A stretch of 64,000 bases of DNA from an uncultured SAR86 cluster bacterium (GTDB taxonomy: Bacteria; Pseudomonadota; Gammaproteobacteria; Magnimaribacterales; AG-339-G14): assembly GCA_902627595.1 (NCBI GenBank), contig CACOJO010000001.1, positions 1-64,000 on the forward strand, given 5' to 3'. Each line of letters starts with the position of its first letter. Positions within the stretch are counted from its first letter, which is position 1. Below, in pieces: positions 9,318-18,824 of this stretch. Under the pieces are notes generated by a model, which worked only from the letters and a program-made list of their open reading frames with translations, had not been told where the DNA came from and ran no database searches. Made by a program: the position numbers and the translations under genes.

Positions 9318-9842
9318 ATGGCTTTTCTATTTGGACTACAAGATACTCTTCTAGACTTTTTTGAAAAAGGCGGAGGAGTAGTAGTTTTTATAGGCTTTTT
9401 AATCATCTTAATGTGGAGTTTTATATTAGAAAGATTCTGGTACTTCAAATATATACATAGCGATGTTGAAAAGGATATTCAAAATGCTTGGCAGGAAACA
9501 CCCGATCATAAATCATGGTCTGGTCACCAAATAAGAGCAATGTTGATTTCAAAAGCTAATGTTAAAATTAGCAGCAATCTAGAATATATAAGAGTTGCTA
9601 TAGTTTTAGCTCCATTATTAGGACTACTTGGTACCATTTTAGGAATGATTGAAGTTTTCCATATTTTAGCCGTCACTGGCGGCGGTGATGCTAAGGCAAT
9701 GGCCGGCGGCGTAGCAAAATCAACTATTCCGGCAATGGCAGGATTAATGGCAGCTATACCTGCAACTTTTGCCTCGAGGATTTTGGAAGAAAAAGCAAAA
9801 AAACAATCAGATTTATTACAAGAACACTTAACTTTTGAGTAA
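9318..9842 (+). CDS. exbB: ExbB-type proton channel subunit (TonB2 system)
   Basis: The 174-residue MotA/TolQ/ExbB family protein has three membrane segments: residues about 17-37, 95-117 (VLAPLLGLLGTILGMIEVF) and 135-157 (STIPAMAGLMAAIPATFA). With ExbD it forms the proton-driven motor that energises TonB. It is short, as in ExbB2 proteins that work alongside a TtpC partner. It lies 5 bp after the TtpC-like gene and 6 bp before exbD in one operon. Confidence 0.92.
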   Translation: MAFLFGLQDTLLDFFEKGGGVVVFIGFLIILMWSFILERFWYFKYIHSDVEKDIQNAWQETPDHKSWSGHQIRAMLISKANVKISSNLEYIRVAIVLAPLLGLLGTILGMIEVFHILAVTGGGDAKAMAGGVAKSTIPAMAGLMAAIPATFASRILEEKAKKQSDLLQEHLTFE

Positions 9843-9848
9843 AGAAAA

Positions 9849-10259
9849 ATGAGAAGATCACTAATCAGTCAGGCAGTAGAAGAAAAAGATGAGCCAAATA
9901 TTACGCCCATGTTGGATGTCGTATTCATCCTCCTAATATTCTTTATTGTCACAGCAAATTTCATCAAAGAGCCCGGGTTGGAAATTAACAGACCTGACTC
10001 TGAAACTGCAGAAGTAACTGAAAATGCAGCAATCCTCATTGCTATAGGTTCTGCAGGGGAAATTTACATGGATGGAAGAAGAATAGACGTAAGACAGGTC
10101 AAAGCTAATGTTATTAGAATGATTGCAGAAAATCCTCAAGGTACGGTTGTAATTCAGGCGGACGAGAAATCAACTGCAGATACTATTATCGACGTAATGG
10201 ACGAAGTCAGAGAAGCTGGTGTTATGGATATATCCATAGCATCTGAACCTAATTTCTAA
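9849..10259 (+). CDS. exbD: ExbD-type biopolymer transport protein (TonB2 system)
   Basis: The 136-residue protein has a short cytoplasmic N-terminus, one membrane helix (MLDVVFILLIFFIVTANF) and a periplasmic domain. The conserved NITPMLDVVFILL carries the essential membrane aspartate that couples proton flow. It partners ExbB in the stator complex. Its stop overlaps the tonB start by one base (TAATG), consistent with coupled translation. Confidence 0.93.
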   Translation: MRRSLISQAVEEKDEPNITPMLDVVFILLIFFIVTANFIKEPGLEINRPDSETAEVTENAAILIAIGSAGEIYMDGRRIDVRQVKANVIRMIAENPQGTVVIQADEKSTADTIIDVMDEVREAGVMDISIASEPNF

Positions 10260-11005
10260 TGCAAGGATTATTCAAACATTTAATTTCAAAATTATTTAAG
10301 AGAATATCTTTTTCTAATATTAAAGAAGAAGGTTCGTTCTCTTTAAAGAAGCTAATCGTAGATGACAATCCTTATCAAAAGTATGGGTTAGCTGCTGCTG
10401 GCGGAACGGTAGTTTCTTTTGCTTCAATTCTATTGATGGCTTTATTGATTGCTACCGGAGAAGTATCTCTAGATGATGTTCAATTGAGAAAAATTGTTGA
10501 TGTTGTAATGCCGGTAAGAGACCCTGAATTAATTGACTCTGTTGAAAGACCAGAAGAAGCAGAGCCAGAGCCAGACCAACTTCCTCCAGAAGTCGATATT
10601 GAAAATATCGAAGAACTATTGGATCAATCTGTAAATCCAAACTTAAATTTCAAAAGAAGGAGATCTGGAGTTTTTATGGATGGATCGTATGTCCCAATAT
10701 TCCAAGTTCCTCCCCAATATCCTCGTAGAGCTGCCGAAAGAGGAATCGAAGGATGTGTGGTTTTAAAATACGTTGTTACAGAGGTTGGCTCGGTAAGAGA
10801 CCCAGAAGTAATTCAATCCATTCCTCAAGGAATTTTCGATAGAGCTGCAATCAGAGCTGCGTTAAGATATAAATATAAACCGCTAATAAGAGATGGCAAT
10901 GCCGTGGAAGTTGAGGGAGTTACCCAAAGAATAACTTTTGTTCTAGAAGGGGAAGGCAAAGGTCCCGGATACATTCCTCCAAATTGCCAAGGAGTACAAG
11001 GTTAA
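10259..11005 (+). CDS. tonB: TonB energy-transducing protein (TonB2 type)
   Basis: The 248-residue protein spans the periplasm to deliver energy to outer-membrane receptors. It has an unusually long, basic cytoplasmic N-terminus (about 43 residues), a membrane helix at about 44-66 and a short acidic Pro-rich stretch (ERPEEAEPEPDQLPPEVD). The C-terminal TonB fold runs from PPQYPRRAAERGIEGCVVLKYVV to RYKYKPLIRDG and VTQRITFVLEG. A 17-residue tail, GKGPGYIPPNCQGVQG, follows. The TonB2 class has shorter Pro-rich linkers than TonB1, which fits. Confidence 0.93.
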   Translation: MQGLFKHLISKLFKRISFSNIKEEGSFSLKKLIVDDNPYQKYGLAAAGGTVVSFASILLMALLIATGEVSLDDVQLRKIVDVVMPVRDPELIDSVERPEEAEPEPDQLPPEVDIENIEELLDQSVNPNLNFKRRRSGVFMDGSYVPIFQVPPQYPRRAAERGIEGCVVLKYVVTEVGSVRDPEVIQSIPQGIFDRAAIRAALRYKYKPLIRDGNAVEVEGVTQRITFVLEGEGKGPGYIPPNCQGVQG

Positions 11006-11007
11006 AA

Positions 11008-12399
11008 ATGATAAAACTATTTGTATTAGTAATCTTTTTTTCAAACTATGCCTTTCTACAAAACAAAGAAGGTACAGAGCAAACAAAATTCGATTTTCCT
11101 GGATATACTCTAAAAGGCTGTTTGGGATCTGAATTATCAAAACCAAAAAGACAAGTAGCTAAGTTACCTAGTAAACAAGCGCAGCGATACCTCAAAGAAC
11201 TTTTTCCTTTTTTACAGGCTGAAAATGAAGATCTGGTAAAGGCAAAAAATGTTCTTAACAAAATGCAGGGTGACGCTACTTTAACTGAGTCCGATAAAGC
11301 TCAAATGTATTATTATTTTGCTTACATCGATTCAGTTAATGACGATCTCAAATCAGCAAAACGTAATTACAAAAAGTTCCTTTCTATAGAGGATGCCGAT
11401 CCGAGATTAAAATCAAATGTTATTTCAATGTTAGGACAACTTTCTTACGCTGAGGGAAGTTATAAAACTGCAATTGATTACATGGAACAATGGATTGCAA
11501 TGGAGTCTAATCCAAGCTCTTTAGGTTTCGACATAATTGCAGCCTCTTACTGGCAATTAAAAGACAAAAAGAAAGCGCTTAAATTTTCTGAAAGGGCTCT
11601 ATGTGTTGCTAAGGCAAACAAATCAAAACCAAAAGAGTCAACTTATAATTTATTGGTTGCTTTGTACAATGAAAACGAAAGAATTAACGATATGTTACCT
11701 CTGTTCGAAGAGTTGGTGAGGTTTTACCCGAAGAAAAGATATTGGACGCAACTATCTGGTGTCTATGGAGAGCTCAAGCAAGAAAACAAACAATTGTCAG
11801 CATTAGAAGCTGCACATGACCAAAGACTTTTAGATAAAGAAACAGAGTATGTATCACTCTATCAATTGCTAATGAGAGCTGAAGCTCCTCTAAAAGCAGC
11901 AAGAGTCATTTCTTATGGATTAGAAAAAGAATTTGTAGAAGAAAACGAAAAACATCTGAAGTATCTTGCTCAAGGATGGCATATGGCTCAAGAATTAGAT
12001 AAGGCCGAACCCGTTTACGAGAAAGCTGCCAAAAAGTCTGAAGAAGGAGAATTGTACGTCTTTCTTGGACAGATTTATCTAGCTACAGACAGATACAAAA
12101 AAGCAAAACAAGCTCTTCAGCTTGGTTTAAAGAAAGGAAAGCTAAAAGATCCTGTTACAGTCAATATTCTTTTAGGGCAAGTTGCTTATGAGCTGCAAGA
12201 CTTTGAAGATGCTACAAAATTCTTTAGAACTGCAATTGATAGACTTTCAGATATTAAAATTAAAGATAAAGAGGCTAAAGAGAAAAAGCAAGATAAGTTG
12301 AGGACACAAGCACTAAATTGGTTGACTTACACTGAAAAAGAAAAAAGAAGAGTTGAAATGCTTCAACTCAGGATTAAAGATTTAGAAGAAGAAAGTTAG
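11008..12399 (+). CDS. TPR-repeat protein closing the TonB2-type operon
   Basis: The start is ATG 11008, 2 bp after the tonB stop, giving a signal peptide (MIKLFVLVIFFSNYAFLQ). A TTG opening at 10984 would bury it. The mature protein is about 445 residues and largely helical TPR repeats, clearest at LKSAKRNYKKFLSIEDADP, YKTAIDYMEQWIAM, DKAEPVYEKAAKKSEEG and YKKAKQALQLGLKKG. Tetratricopeptide proteins close TonB2 clusters in Vibrio and are needed for some transport there; a periplasmic scaffold role is inferred. Its stop overlaps the convergent folA stop by 4 bp. Confidence 0.88.
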   Translation: MIKLFVLVIFFSNYAFLQNKEGTEQTKFDFPGYTLKGCLGSELSKPKRQVAKLPSKQAQRYLKELFPFLQAENEDLVKAKNVLNKMQGDATLTESDKAQMYYYFAYIDSVNDDLKSAKRNYKKFLSIEDADPRLKSNVISMLGQLSYAEGSYKTAIDYMEQWIAMESNPSSLGFDIIAASYWQLKDKKKALKFSERALCVAKANKSKPKESTYNLLVALYNENERINDMLPLFEELVRFYPKKRYWTQLSGVYGELKQENKQLSALEAAHDQRLLDKETEYVSLYQLLMRAEAPLKAARVISYGLEKEFVEENEKHLKYLAQGWHMAQELDKAEPVYEKAAKKSEEGELYVFLGQIYLATDRYKKAKQALQLGLKKGKLKDPVTVNILLGQVAYELQDFEDATKFFRTAIDRLSDIKIKDKEAKEKKQDKLRTQALNWLTYTEKEKRRVEMLQLRIKDLEEES

Positions 12400-12887
12400 A
12401 GTCTTTTGTAGTCTCTAAAGTAAAAATCTAGTTTTTCAACACTATCGAATTTTTTTACTTCTTTAATTAATTCCCATTCCTGCCAATTGATTTTAGGAAA
12501 ATAAGCGTCCCCTTCAAATTCTTTATCAATAAAAGTGATGTTGAGATATTCACAATTATCTAGAAATAAATCATAAATATATGTTCCCCCGATAACATAT
12601 AAATCTTCTTCGCCTTTATTTTTATTGTAGAGATCAAGCACCTTTTGAGAAGAATTTACAACTTCAACATTTTCTATCTTCAAGTCAGTATCATTGCTTA
12701 AAACAATATTTCTTCTGTTGGGAAGAGGTCTTCCAATAGACTCATAAGTCTTTCTTCCCATTACAATAATATTATTACTTGTTAACTCTTTAAATCGCTT
12801 TAAATCGTCTCCAATATTCCATGGAAGATTATTTTCTTTTCCAATCACATTATTTTTTGAAATTGCGCAAATGAGCTTTATAGACAT
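12396..12887 (-). CDS. folA: dihydrofolate reductase
   Basis: Reduces dihydrofolate to tetrahydrofolate with NADPH, regenerating the folate oxidised by the neighbouring thyA. The 163-residue protein has ISKNNVIGKENNLPWNIGDDLKRFK with the substrate-binding acidic residue, then IIVMGRKTYESIGRPLPNRRNIVLS and YVIGGTYIYDLFL. Length matches E. coli FolA (159). Its ATG overlaps the thyA stop by 1 bp. Confidence 0.96.
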   Translation of the reverse strand: MSIKLICAISKNNVIGKENNLPWNIGDDLKRFKELTSNNIIVMGRKTYESIGRPLPNRRNIVLSNDTDLKIENVEVVNSSQKVLDLYNKNKGEEDLYVIGGTYIYDLFLDNCEYLNITFIDKEFEGDAYFPKINWQEWELIKEVKKFDSVEKLDFYFRDYKRL

Positions 12888-13681
12888 TAAACTGATATCG
12901 GAGCTGAAATAGCAGGATGGCTGTCGTAATTTAAAATTTCAAAATCTGAATATTGAAAATCTTCTAGGTTTTTAACAGAAGAGTTTATTTTTATAGATGG
13001 TAATTTATATGGTTTTCTAGAGAGTTGAAGTTTTGCTTGTTCTAGGTGATTTAAATACAAATGAGCATCCCCTAAGGTATGAACGAATTTACCTGGTTTT
13101 AAATCGCAAACTTGAGCAATCATCAAAGTTAAAAGAGCATAGGAGGCAATATTGAACGGTACCCCCAAAAATACATCGGCACTTCTTTGATAAAGTTGAC
13201 AAGAGATTTTCTCATCAGCAATAAAAAACTGAAACAAAGCATGACAGGGGGGAAGGGCCATTTCATCAACTAAAGCTGGATTCCAAGCACTTACAACATG
13301 TCTTGTAGAATTAGGATTATTTCTAATATTGTCTATGAGTATTTTTATTTGATCTACAGAGCCTCCCTTCGGATCAGGCCAAGATCTCCATTGAGCTCCA
13401 TATACAGGGCCAAGATCACCATTTTCATCTGCCCATTCATCCCAAATAGATACACCATTTTCTTTCAAATATTTTATATTTGTTGAACCAGCTAAAAACC
13501 ATATGAGTTCATGAATAATTGATTTCAAATGAACTTTTTTAGTTGTGACTAGTGGAAACCCTTCTTCGAGGTCAAAATGCATTTGATAACCAAATATGCT
13601 TTTCCTTCCTGTTCCAGTTCTATCAGATCTATCTATCCCTTCATCTAGAATTTTTTCTACAAGCTTAAGATACTGTTGCAT
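12887..13681 (-). CDS. thyA: thymidylate synthase
   Basis: Methylates dUMP to dTMP using methylene-tetrahydrofolate. The 264-residue protein equals E. coli ThyA in length. It shows [15 protein letters not shown], the catalytic Cys in [32 protein letters not shown] and GDAHLYLNH. It overlaps the end of lgt by 17 bp, continuing the conserved lgt-thyA order, and is followed by folA. Confidence 0.97.
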   Translation of the reverse strand: MQQYLKLVEKILDEGIDRSDRTGTGRKSIFGYQMHFDLEEGFPLVTTKKVHLKSIIHELIWFLAGSTNIKYLKENGVSIWDEWADENGDLGPVYGAQWRSWPDPKGGSVDQIKILIDNIRNNPNSTRHVVSAWNPALVDEMALPPCHALFQFFIADEKISCQLYQRSADVFLGVPFNIASYALLTLMIAQVCDLKPGKFVHTLGDAHLYLNHLEQAKLQLSRKPYKLPSIKINSSVKNLEDFQYSDFEILNYDSHPAISAPISV

Positions 13682-14468
13682 TTTTATTTTTTAAACTTAA
13701 ATATATTATGACTATACCAAAAATTATCATTGGGAATGATAAGAGCTGACCTCTTGTTAAAGTCTGAAATAAATCGAAACCAATATGAGCATCTGGAGTT
13801 CTAAAGTTTTCTGTAAAAGACCTAAATAATCCATAAAGAATTAAAAATAATCCAGATAAAAACATCTTTGGAGGTTTGTTTTTTGCAACAAAAAATAAAA
13901 TCAAGAACATAACTAATCCTTCAAAAAAAGCTTGGTAAAGTTGTGAAGGGTGTCTAACCAGCCCTAAAGGATCATTGGAGTAAATTATTCCCCAAGGAAC
14001 CCCCGTTGGTCTGCCGAGGAGCTCGCCTCCAAGAAAGTTTCCTATTCTCACAGATCCCAAGCCCAATGGAAGAAAAATTGCCATATGATCAGCCAGCGAG
14101 AAAAATGAAATTTCACGTCCTTTTGAAAACGCAAAAAAACTAATTAACACTCCAATTAATCCTCCATGAAAAGATAGTCCTCCTTCCCATACTTTAAATA
14201 TTGATACAGGATCTCTCATTAAATTGTCTATCCCATAAAAAAACATATATCCAAATCTTCCACCAATAATCGCTCCTAGGACACCGTAAAAAATAAAATC
14301 ATCAATAATTTTTTTATTGATGACTCCGGAATTAGGCGCATAAACTTTTGCCGCATAATTAATCGCTAAAATAGCAATCAACCAAGATATGCCATACCAA
14401 TATACTGGCCACCAACCTATTAAAGGAATCGGAATATAAAAAGCTACAGGGTTGATATCTATAATCAT
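13665..14468 (-). CDS. lgt: prolipoprotein diacylglyceryl transferase
   Basis: Transfers diacylglycerol from phosphatidylglycerol to the lipobox cysteine of prelipoproteins, the first step of lipoprotein maturation. The 267-residue inner-membrane protein with about seven helices contains [11 protein letters not shown], the signature [32 protein letters not shown] and [13 protein letters not shown]. It overlaps the TauE/SafE-like gene by ATGA at its start and thyA at its end. Confidence 0.96.
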   Translation of the reverse strand: MIIDINPVAFYIPIPLIGWWPVYWYGISWLIAILAINYAAKVYAPNSGVINKKIIDDFIFYGVLGAIIGGRFGYMFFYGIDNLMRDPVSIFKVWEGGLSFHGGLIGVLISFFAFSKGREISFFSLADHMAIFLPLGLGSVRIGNFLGGELLGRPTGVPWGIIYSNDPLGLVRHPSQLYQAFFEGLVMFLILFFVAKNKPPKMFLSGLFLILYGLFRSFTENFRTPDAHIGFDLFQTLTRGQLLSFPMIIFGIVIIYLSLKNKNATVS

Positions 14469-15265
14469 ACAAAAGTTATATAAAATACTCTTAAAGCTGC
14501 AATAATAATTAAAATTGAAAAAGCTATTTTTAAATACTTGCTATCTGTTCTAGCAGAAAGATTAGCTCCTAATCTAGCGAAATATATACTTGATAATCCT
14601 GTAATTACTACCGCGGGTATAAAAGCCGAGCCTACAAAAAATTCTATATCTTTAGATTCAATTGGAGCAAAGAGTAACGCCCCTAATGCGCCAGAAACTG
14701 CAAGAGCAAAGCCCATCAAAGATGAAGTTCCAATTGCTTTATGAGGATCTAACCCTTTATACAGAAAATATGGAACCATGAGAATTCCTCCTCCTATTCC
14801 AACAAAGGAAGTTATTAGTCCCAACAAACCTGCCACAAAAATAAGTTCCAAAGAACTTTTATAAAGATTTTTTGATCTTGGAGAGAAATCAAATGCTATC
14901 TGTAGAGCGGCTAAAATCAAAGAAACAGCTATGATAGTTTGTAAAATTGAACTTTCGATAAATAAAGCAATGTATCTCCCTAATAGGGTCATAGAAAATG
15001 CCATCCAAAACATTTTCTTAACGATTTCTAATTCCACATTGTTATTTTTAAAATGAACATAGGCTGCCATCGGAATAGTTATTGCCATCGTAGTCATTGA
15101 GGTACCAGTAGCTAAAATAGGTATTATTTCAGGAGGTAATTCCAACAAAGTGAATAAAAATACATAGGCAGGAACTAAAATAACTCCGCTACCGATTCCA
15201 AAGAAACCAGAAAGGAGTCCAGCCAGAATGCCTAATAAAACCAGGCCAAGAAAAAATTCATACAT
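14465..15265 (-). CDS. TauE/SafE family membrane transporter
   Basis: A 266-residue, probably eight-helix inner-membrane protein of the TauE/SafE (UPF0721) family of sulfite or organosulfur anion exporters. Two internal repeats are seen: GLLSGFFGIGSGVILVPAYVF near the N-terminus and GLITSFVGIGGGILMVPYFLY in the middle. The substrate cannot be read from sequence. It is first in the minus-strand run to lgt-thyA-folA, and this position beside lgt is common in gammaproteobacteria. Confidence 0.88.
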   Translation of the reverse strand: MYEFFLGLVLLGILAGLLSGFFGIGSGVILVPAYVFLFTLLELPPEIIPILATGTSMTTMAITIPMAAYVHFKNNNVELEIVKKMFWMAFSMTLLGRYIALFIESSILQTIIAVSLILAALQIAFDFSPRSKNLYKSSLELIFVAGLLGLITSFVGIGGGILMVPYFLYKGLDPHKAIGTSSLMGFALAVSGALGALLFAPIESKDIEFFVGSAFIPAVVITGLSSIYFARLGANLSARTDSKYLKIAFSILIIIAALRVFYITFV

Positions 15266-15319
15266 GTAGAACTAAGATTATCCCTTATTAAAACAGTCTG
15301 ATAAACTTTTTCCTTTTTT

Positions 15320-16090
15320 ATGTGCCTTATAGTTTTATCCATAAAGCCAAAAGATGGCTATAAATTAGTTCTTACCTCTAATAGAGATGAATTCTATGAG
15401 AGACCTACCGAAAATATGCATTGGTGGAACTCTTCACCAAAAATACTCGCGGGAAGAGATAAAGATTTTGATGGCACTTGGATGGCTTTAAATGAGAAAG
15501 GTAAATTCGCAGCAGTAACAAATGTTAGAGAATTTACTTCTTTAAGCACTAAGAAAAAATCCATGAAAGAACTTTCCAGCCGAGGAGATCTTGTTAGAGG
15601 TTTTGTTGAGTCTGATTTTTCTACCATGGAATACTTTGAAAGTATTGATGGACTAAACTATCAAGGATTTAACTTAGTATTATTTGATGGTAATGATGCA
15701 CTAATATGCTCCAATAGAGGTCTCGAGAAAAAACTTATAAAAGGAGAAATATACGCCATTGGAAATATACCACTGGACCAAAATTCAGAAAAAATACAAA
15801 GCGCTAAATTTGATTTCCAAAAAGTACTCAACTCTAAAGTTTCTAGCAAAAGTCTTTTTAATCTAATGCAGATGCCAAAAAATAAACCCTTAGAATTTTC
15901 AAAGGCCTTTACAAGAAACAATCATGGGAAAGAATTCCCTTATAGATTTATTGAAACAGATATTTACGGAACTAGATCTACGACCTCCATCATAATTGAT
16001 AAAGATAATTTTGCTGAAATTGAAGAAAATAGTTTTTCCAAAGAGCACAAAGAAGTTGTCTCAAAAAAATTTAAACTAAAGATAAAATGA
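15320..16090 (+). CDS. NRDE family protein (TANGO2-like)
   Basis: The 256-residue protein starts MCLIVLSIKP and contains the family-defining SNRDEFYERPT followed by WAGRD-like AGRDKDFDGTWMALNEKGKFAAVTNVRE. The catalytic-type N-terminal Cys at residue 2 is conserved in this NTN-hydrolase-like family. The biochemical function is not established; eukaryotic TANGO2 is linked to heme and lipid handling. It overlaps rppH by ATGA, so it is the lead gene of the rppH run. Confidence 0.88.
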   Translation: MCLIVLSIKPKDGYKLVLTSNRDEFYERPTENMHWWNSSPKILAGRDKDFDGTWMALNEKGKFAAVTNVREFTSLSTKKKSMKELSSRGDLVRGFVESDFSTMEYFESIDGLNYQGFNLVLFDGNDALICSNRGLEKKLIKGEIYAIGNIPLDQNSEKIQSAKFDFQKVLNSKVSSKSLFNLMQMPKNKPLEFSKAFTRNNHGKEFPYRFIETDIYGTRSTTSIIIDKDNFAEIEENSFSKEHKEVVSKKFKLKIK

Positions 16091-16560
16091 CTACTCATGT
16101 TAATTCAGGATACCGGTTAAATGTTGCAATGATTGTGCTCAATCAGGAAAACAAAGTTCTATTTTGTAAAAGAAAAAATACTTCGAACTGGCAATTTCCT
16201 CAAGGCGGAGTTGATGAAGATGAGGATTTAACAAAAGCAATGTATAGAGAACTTAATGAAGAAGTAGGGCTTGATTTTGATCAGGTTAAAATAGAAAGCG
16301 AAAGCAAAGATCTTATTTACTATGATATTCCATCAAATCTCAGATCAAGAGTTTTAGGCGGAAAGTATAAAGGCCAAGCTCAAAAATATTACTTATTGCA
16401 TCATATTTCTGGAGAGATAGACTTAAATAAAGAGCATCATCCGGAATTTGATCAGTTTAATTGGGTACCTTTCTGGTATCCTCTCGGCCAAGTTGTAGAC
16501 TTCAAAAAAGAAGCCTATCGAAAAGCTCTTATAGAGTTCAAAGACCATGTAACCAAATGA
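16087..16560 (+). CDS. rppH: RNA 5'-pyrophosphohydrolase (Nudix)
   Basis: Removes pyrophosphate from the 5' end of triphosphorylated mRNA to start decay. The 157-residue protein has the RppH N-terminus GYRLNVAMIVLN and the Nudix box GGVDEDEDLTKAMYRELNEE-VG with all catalytic glutamates. It also has WVPFWYPLGQVVDFKKEAYRKAL, typical of RppH. It overlaps the genes on both sides by ATGA. The ptsP gene that often follows rppH in gammaproteobacteria is not here. Confidence 0.95.
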   Translation: MTTHVNSGYRLNVAMIVLNQENKVLFCKRKNTSNWQFPQGGVDEDEDLTKAMYRELNEEVGLDFDQVKIESESKDLIYYDIPSNLRSRVLGGKYKGQAQKYYLLHHISGEIDLNKEHHPEFDQFNWVPFWYPLGQVVDFKKEAYRKALIEFKDHVTK

Positions 16561-17204
16561 AGAAGTTAGTAATTTTTGATTTAGACGATACCCTCTTATG
16601 TGCTGATAGCGAATTTCATTTCACTAAATTCATCGTTAGAGAAGGTATGTTGGATAAAGATTTTTATCTAAAAAAAATAAAAGCATTTGACTTAGATTAT
16701 CGATCTGGAAATTTAAACTTTAAAGATTATATGAGATTTCTTTTATATCCTCTAATTGGGAAAAATAAAAAAGAAGTTGGAGAATTAGTTTCGAAATTTA
16801 TTCTTTTAAACAAAGAAATCTTAATCGACAAACTCACTTTTAGATTATTGGAAAAACACAAGCATGAAAATGTCCTTATAGCGTCTGGAGCTTTGGATAT
16901 CATCGTTCAAGGATTTGCTAATTTGTTTGAAATCTCAGAGTATTTGGGAACAAAAACTGAATTTATTAATGATAAGGTTACTGGAGAAACAATAGGAGAG
17001 CCAAATTTTGATACTGGCAAATTAGTGAACGTAAAAAATTGGTGTAAAAATAAGAATTTAAATCTTGAAGAGGCTACTTTTTATACAGACTCCATTCATG
17101 ATTTACCATTAGTAGAAAAATGTAAAAACTCTATACTAGTATCTCCTGATGAAAAGTTAAAAGAGTACGCAGAAAATAATAATTTAAAAATTATTTATAG
17201 GTAA
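16557..17204 (+). CDS. HAD-superfamily phosphatase, subfamily IB (SerB-like)
   Basis: The start is ATG 16557, overlapping the rppH stop (ATGA); it places the HAD motif I FDLDDTLLCAD at residues 6-16 as expected. Earlier openings extend into rppH. The 215-residue product also has motif II IASGALDIIV and a late acidic motif YTDSIHDLPLVEKC (motif IV). Subfamily IB includes phosphoserine phosphatases and related hydrolases; the substrate is not known. A HAD-IB gene next to rppH is a recurring gammaproteobacterial arrangement. Confidence 0.88.
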   Translation: MKKLVIFDLDDTLLCADSEFHFTKFIVREGMLDKDFYLKKIKAFDLDYRSGNLNFKDYMRFLLYPLIGKNKKEVGELVSKFILLNKEILIDKLTFRLLEKHKHENVLIASGALDIIVQGFANLFEISEYLGTKTEFINDKVTGETIGEPNFDTGKLVNVKNWCKNKNLNLEEATFYTDSIHDLPLVEKCKNSILVSPDEKLKEYAENNNLKIIYR

Positions 17205-17213
17205 ATTAAACTT

Positions 17214-18437
17214 ATGAAACTTGATGATGATATTTCAATTTTGAAAGAAAAATATCAAACTTTTAAAAATTCAAAAAAACAATTTGATCTGACAAGAGGC
17301 AGACCTTCTTCAGAACAACTGGATTTATCTAATAATTTAGAAACGATCATGAAAGGAGATTTTTTTCAAGATAAGATAGATACAAGAAACTATGGTCTTT
17401 TGGAGGGACTTCCTTCGGCAAGAAAATTAGCTAGCTGGGTTCTTAATTCTGATCCCGCAAATATTTTTGTAAACGGAACAAGCAGTTTGACACTTCTAGG
17501 GCATTATTTGCAAAGTTTGATATTCCATGGAGATGGCAACAACGTGCCTTGGAAAGATATTCGCAAAGTTTCTTTCTTATGTCTTGTGCCTGGATATGAT
17601 AGACATTTTTCCATGTTGGAAAAATTAGATATAAAAATGATACCAGTTCCTCTTATGGGAGATGGTCCAGATTTGGATTTAATAGAGAATTTACTAGAAA
17701 CTGACGAAACTATTAGAGGAATAATTTGTGTACCTAAACACTCTAATCCTACTGGAGACATTTTTTCTGTAGAAAAAATCAAAGCCCTAGCAAATATAAA
17801 AAAAGATAATTTTAAAGTTATTTTTGATAATGCTTATGCTGTGCATGATTTCGATAAGTCTAAAAAATTGCCTGATATAGAAAAAATATTTATCGAACAT
17901 GACTCCCATGACTCGTTAGTAATGCTCGGCAGTACAAGTAAAATTTCCTTGGCAGGTTCAGGACTAGCGTTCATGTCGTTGTCTCCCAATGGTATGAAGA
18001 ACTTTATCGATTATTTTTCTAAGTTTTCCCTCGGTTCTGATAAGGTAAATCAAGCCAGACATGCTCGTATTTTCAATTCAAAGAAAGCATTGACTGAACA
18101 TATGAGTAATTTAGCAAAAATAATTAAACCAAAATTCGATCTTGTCCAAGAAAAATTAAATACCTTACCAAAAGGCATAGCAAATTGGACAAAACCTACT
18201 GGAGGTTACTTTGTATCTTTTGACTCTTTGACTGGAAGAGCTTCAAAAATTCATAGTTTGTGTCAAGATGCAGGTCTTAAGTTGACTCCGTTAGGAGCGA
18301 CTTTCCCTTACGGGAAGGACTTAGAAAACAAAAATATCCGAATAGCTCCTACCCAAGTTGAGCTAGGAGAATTGTCAAAAGCAATGGATCTATTTTGTCT
18401 CTGTGTTTTACTAGCAGAAGGTCTGAACCGAGAATAA
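17214..18437 (+). CDS. PLP-dependent aminotransferase, aspartate aminotransferase (PF12897-like) family
   Basis: The 407-residue fold-type I aminotransferase begins with TRGRPSSEQLDLSN and has NYGLLEGLPSARKLASWVL, CVPKHSNPTGDIFS, FDNAYAVHDF and the PLP lysine in LGSTSKISLAGSGLAF. It matches the divergent aspartate aminotransferase group with the TRGKP-type start, not classical AspC. Aspartate/2-oxoglutarate is the likely substrate pair, but this is family inference. It lies 9 bp after the HAD gene and converges with hspQ 2 bp away. Confidence 0.85.
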   Translation: MKLDDDISILKEKYQTFKNSKKQFDLTRGRPSSEQLDLSNNLETIMKGDFFQDKIDTRNYGLLEGLPSARKLASWVLNSDPANIFVNGTSSLTLLGHYLQSLIFHGDGNNVPWKDIRKVSFLCLVPGYDRHFSMLEKLDIKMIPVPLMGDGPDLDLIENLLETDETIRGIICVPKHSNPTGDIFSVEKIKALANIKKDNFKVIFDNAYAVHDFDKSKKLPDIEKIFIEHDSHDSLVMLGSTSKISLAGSGLAFMSLSPNGMKNFIDYFSKFSLGSDKVNQARHARIFNSKKALTEHMSNLAKIIKPKFDLVQEKLNTLPKGIANWTKPTGGYFVSFDSLTGRASKIHSLCQDAGLKLTPLGATFPYGKDLENKNIRIAPTQVELGELSKAMDLFCLCVLLAEGLNRE

Positions 18438-18439
18438 GT

Positions 18440-18772
18440 CTAATTTTTTGTAACTTTCAGTACTTCGTATTTTTTCCCATCGAATGGTCCAAAATTTTCG
18501 TGAACGTCAGGATGTGCCACCGGTTCGAGAGAATTATCAGCTAATAAATTTTGTTGAGAGACATACGCAGTATAAAAGACTTCCTCATTTTCAGCGTAGA
18601 CATGATAGAAGGGCTGGTCTTTTTTTGGTCTAATTTGCGCTGGAATACTCTGGTACCATTCTTCAGTATTGTTGAACTCAGGATCGACATCGAAGATTAC
18701 TCCTCTGAAATCAAGATGTTTGTGTCTAACCACTTGGCCAATTGCAAAATTAGTTTCTACTATATCTTTCAT
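18440..18772 (-). CDS. hspQ: heat shock protein HspQ
   Basis: The 110-residue protein shows the whole HspQ signature: FAIGQVVRHKHLDFRGVIFDVDPEF near the N-terminus, PFYHVYAENE in the middle and YVSQQNLLADNS near the end. In enterobacteria HspQ is a hemimethylated-DNA-binding, Lon-specificity factor. It follows zapE by 52 bp on the same strand and converges with the aminotransferase. Confidence 0.94.
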   Translation of the reverse strand: MKDIVETNFAIGQVVRHKHLDFRGVIFDVDPEFNNTEEWYQSIPAQIRPKKDQPFYHVYAENEEVFYTAYVSQQNLLADNSLEPVAHPDVHENFGPFDGKKYEVLKVTKN

Positions 18773-18824
18773 ATTTTTTTATATTAACATTTATATATTT
18801 TATATGGAGTCTATCTATATATTT

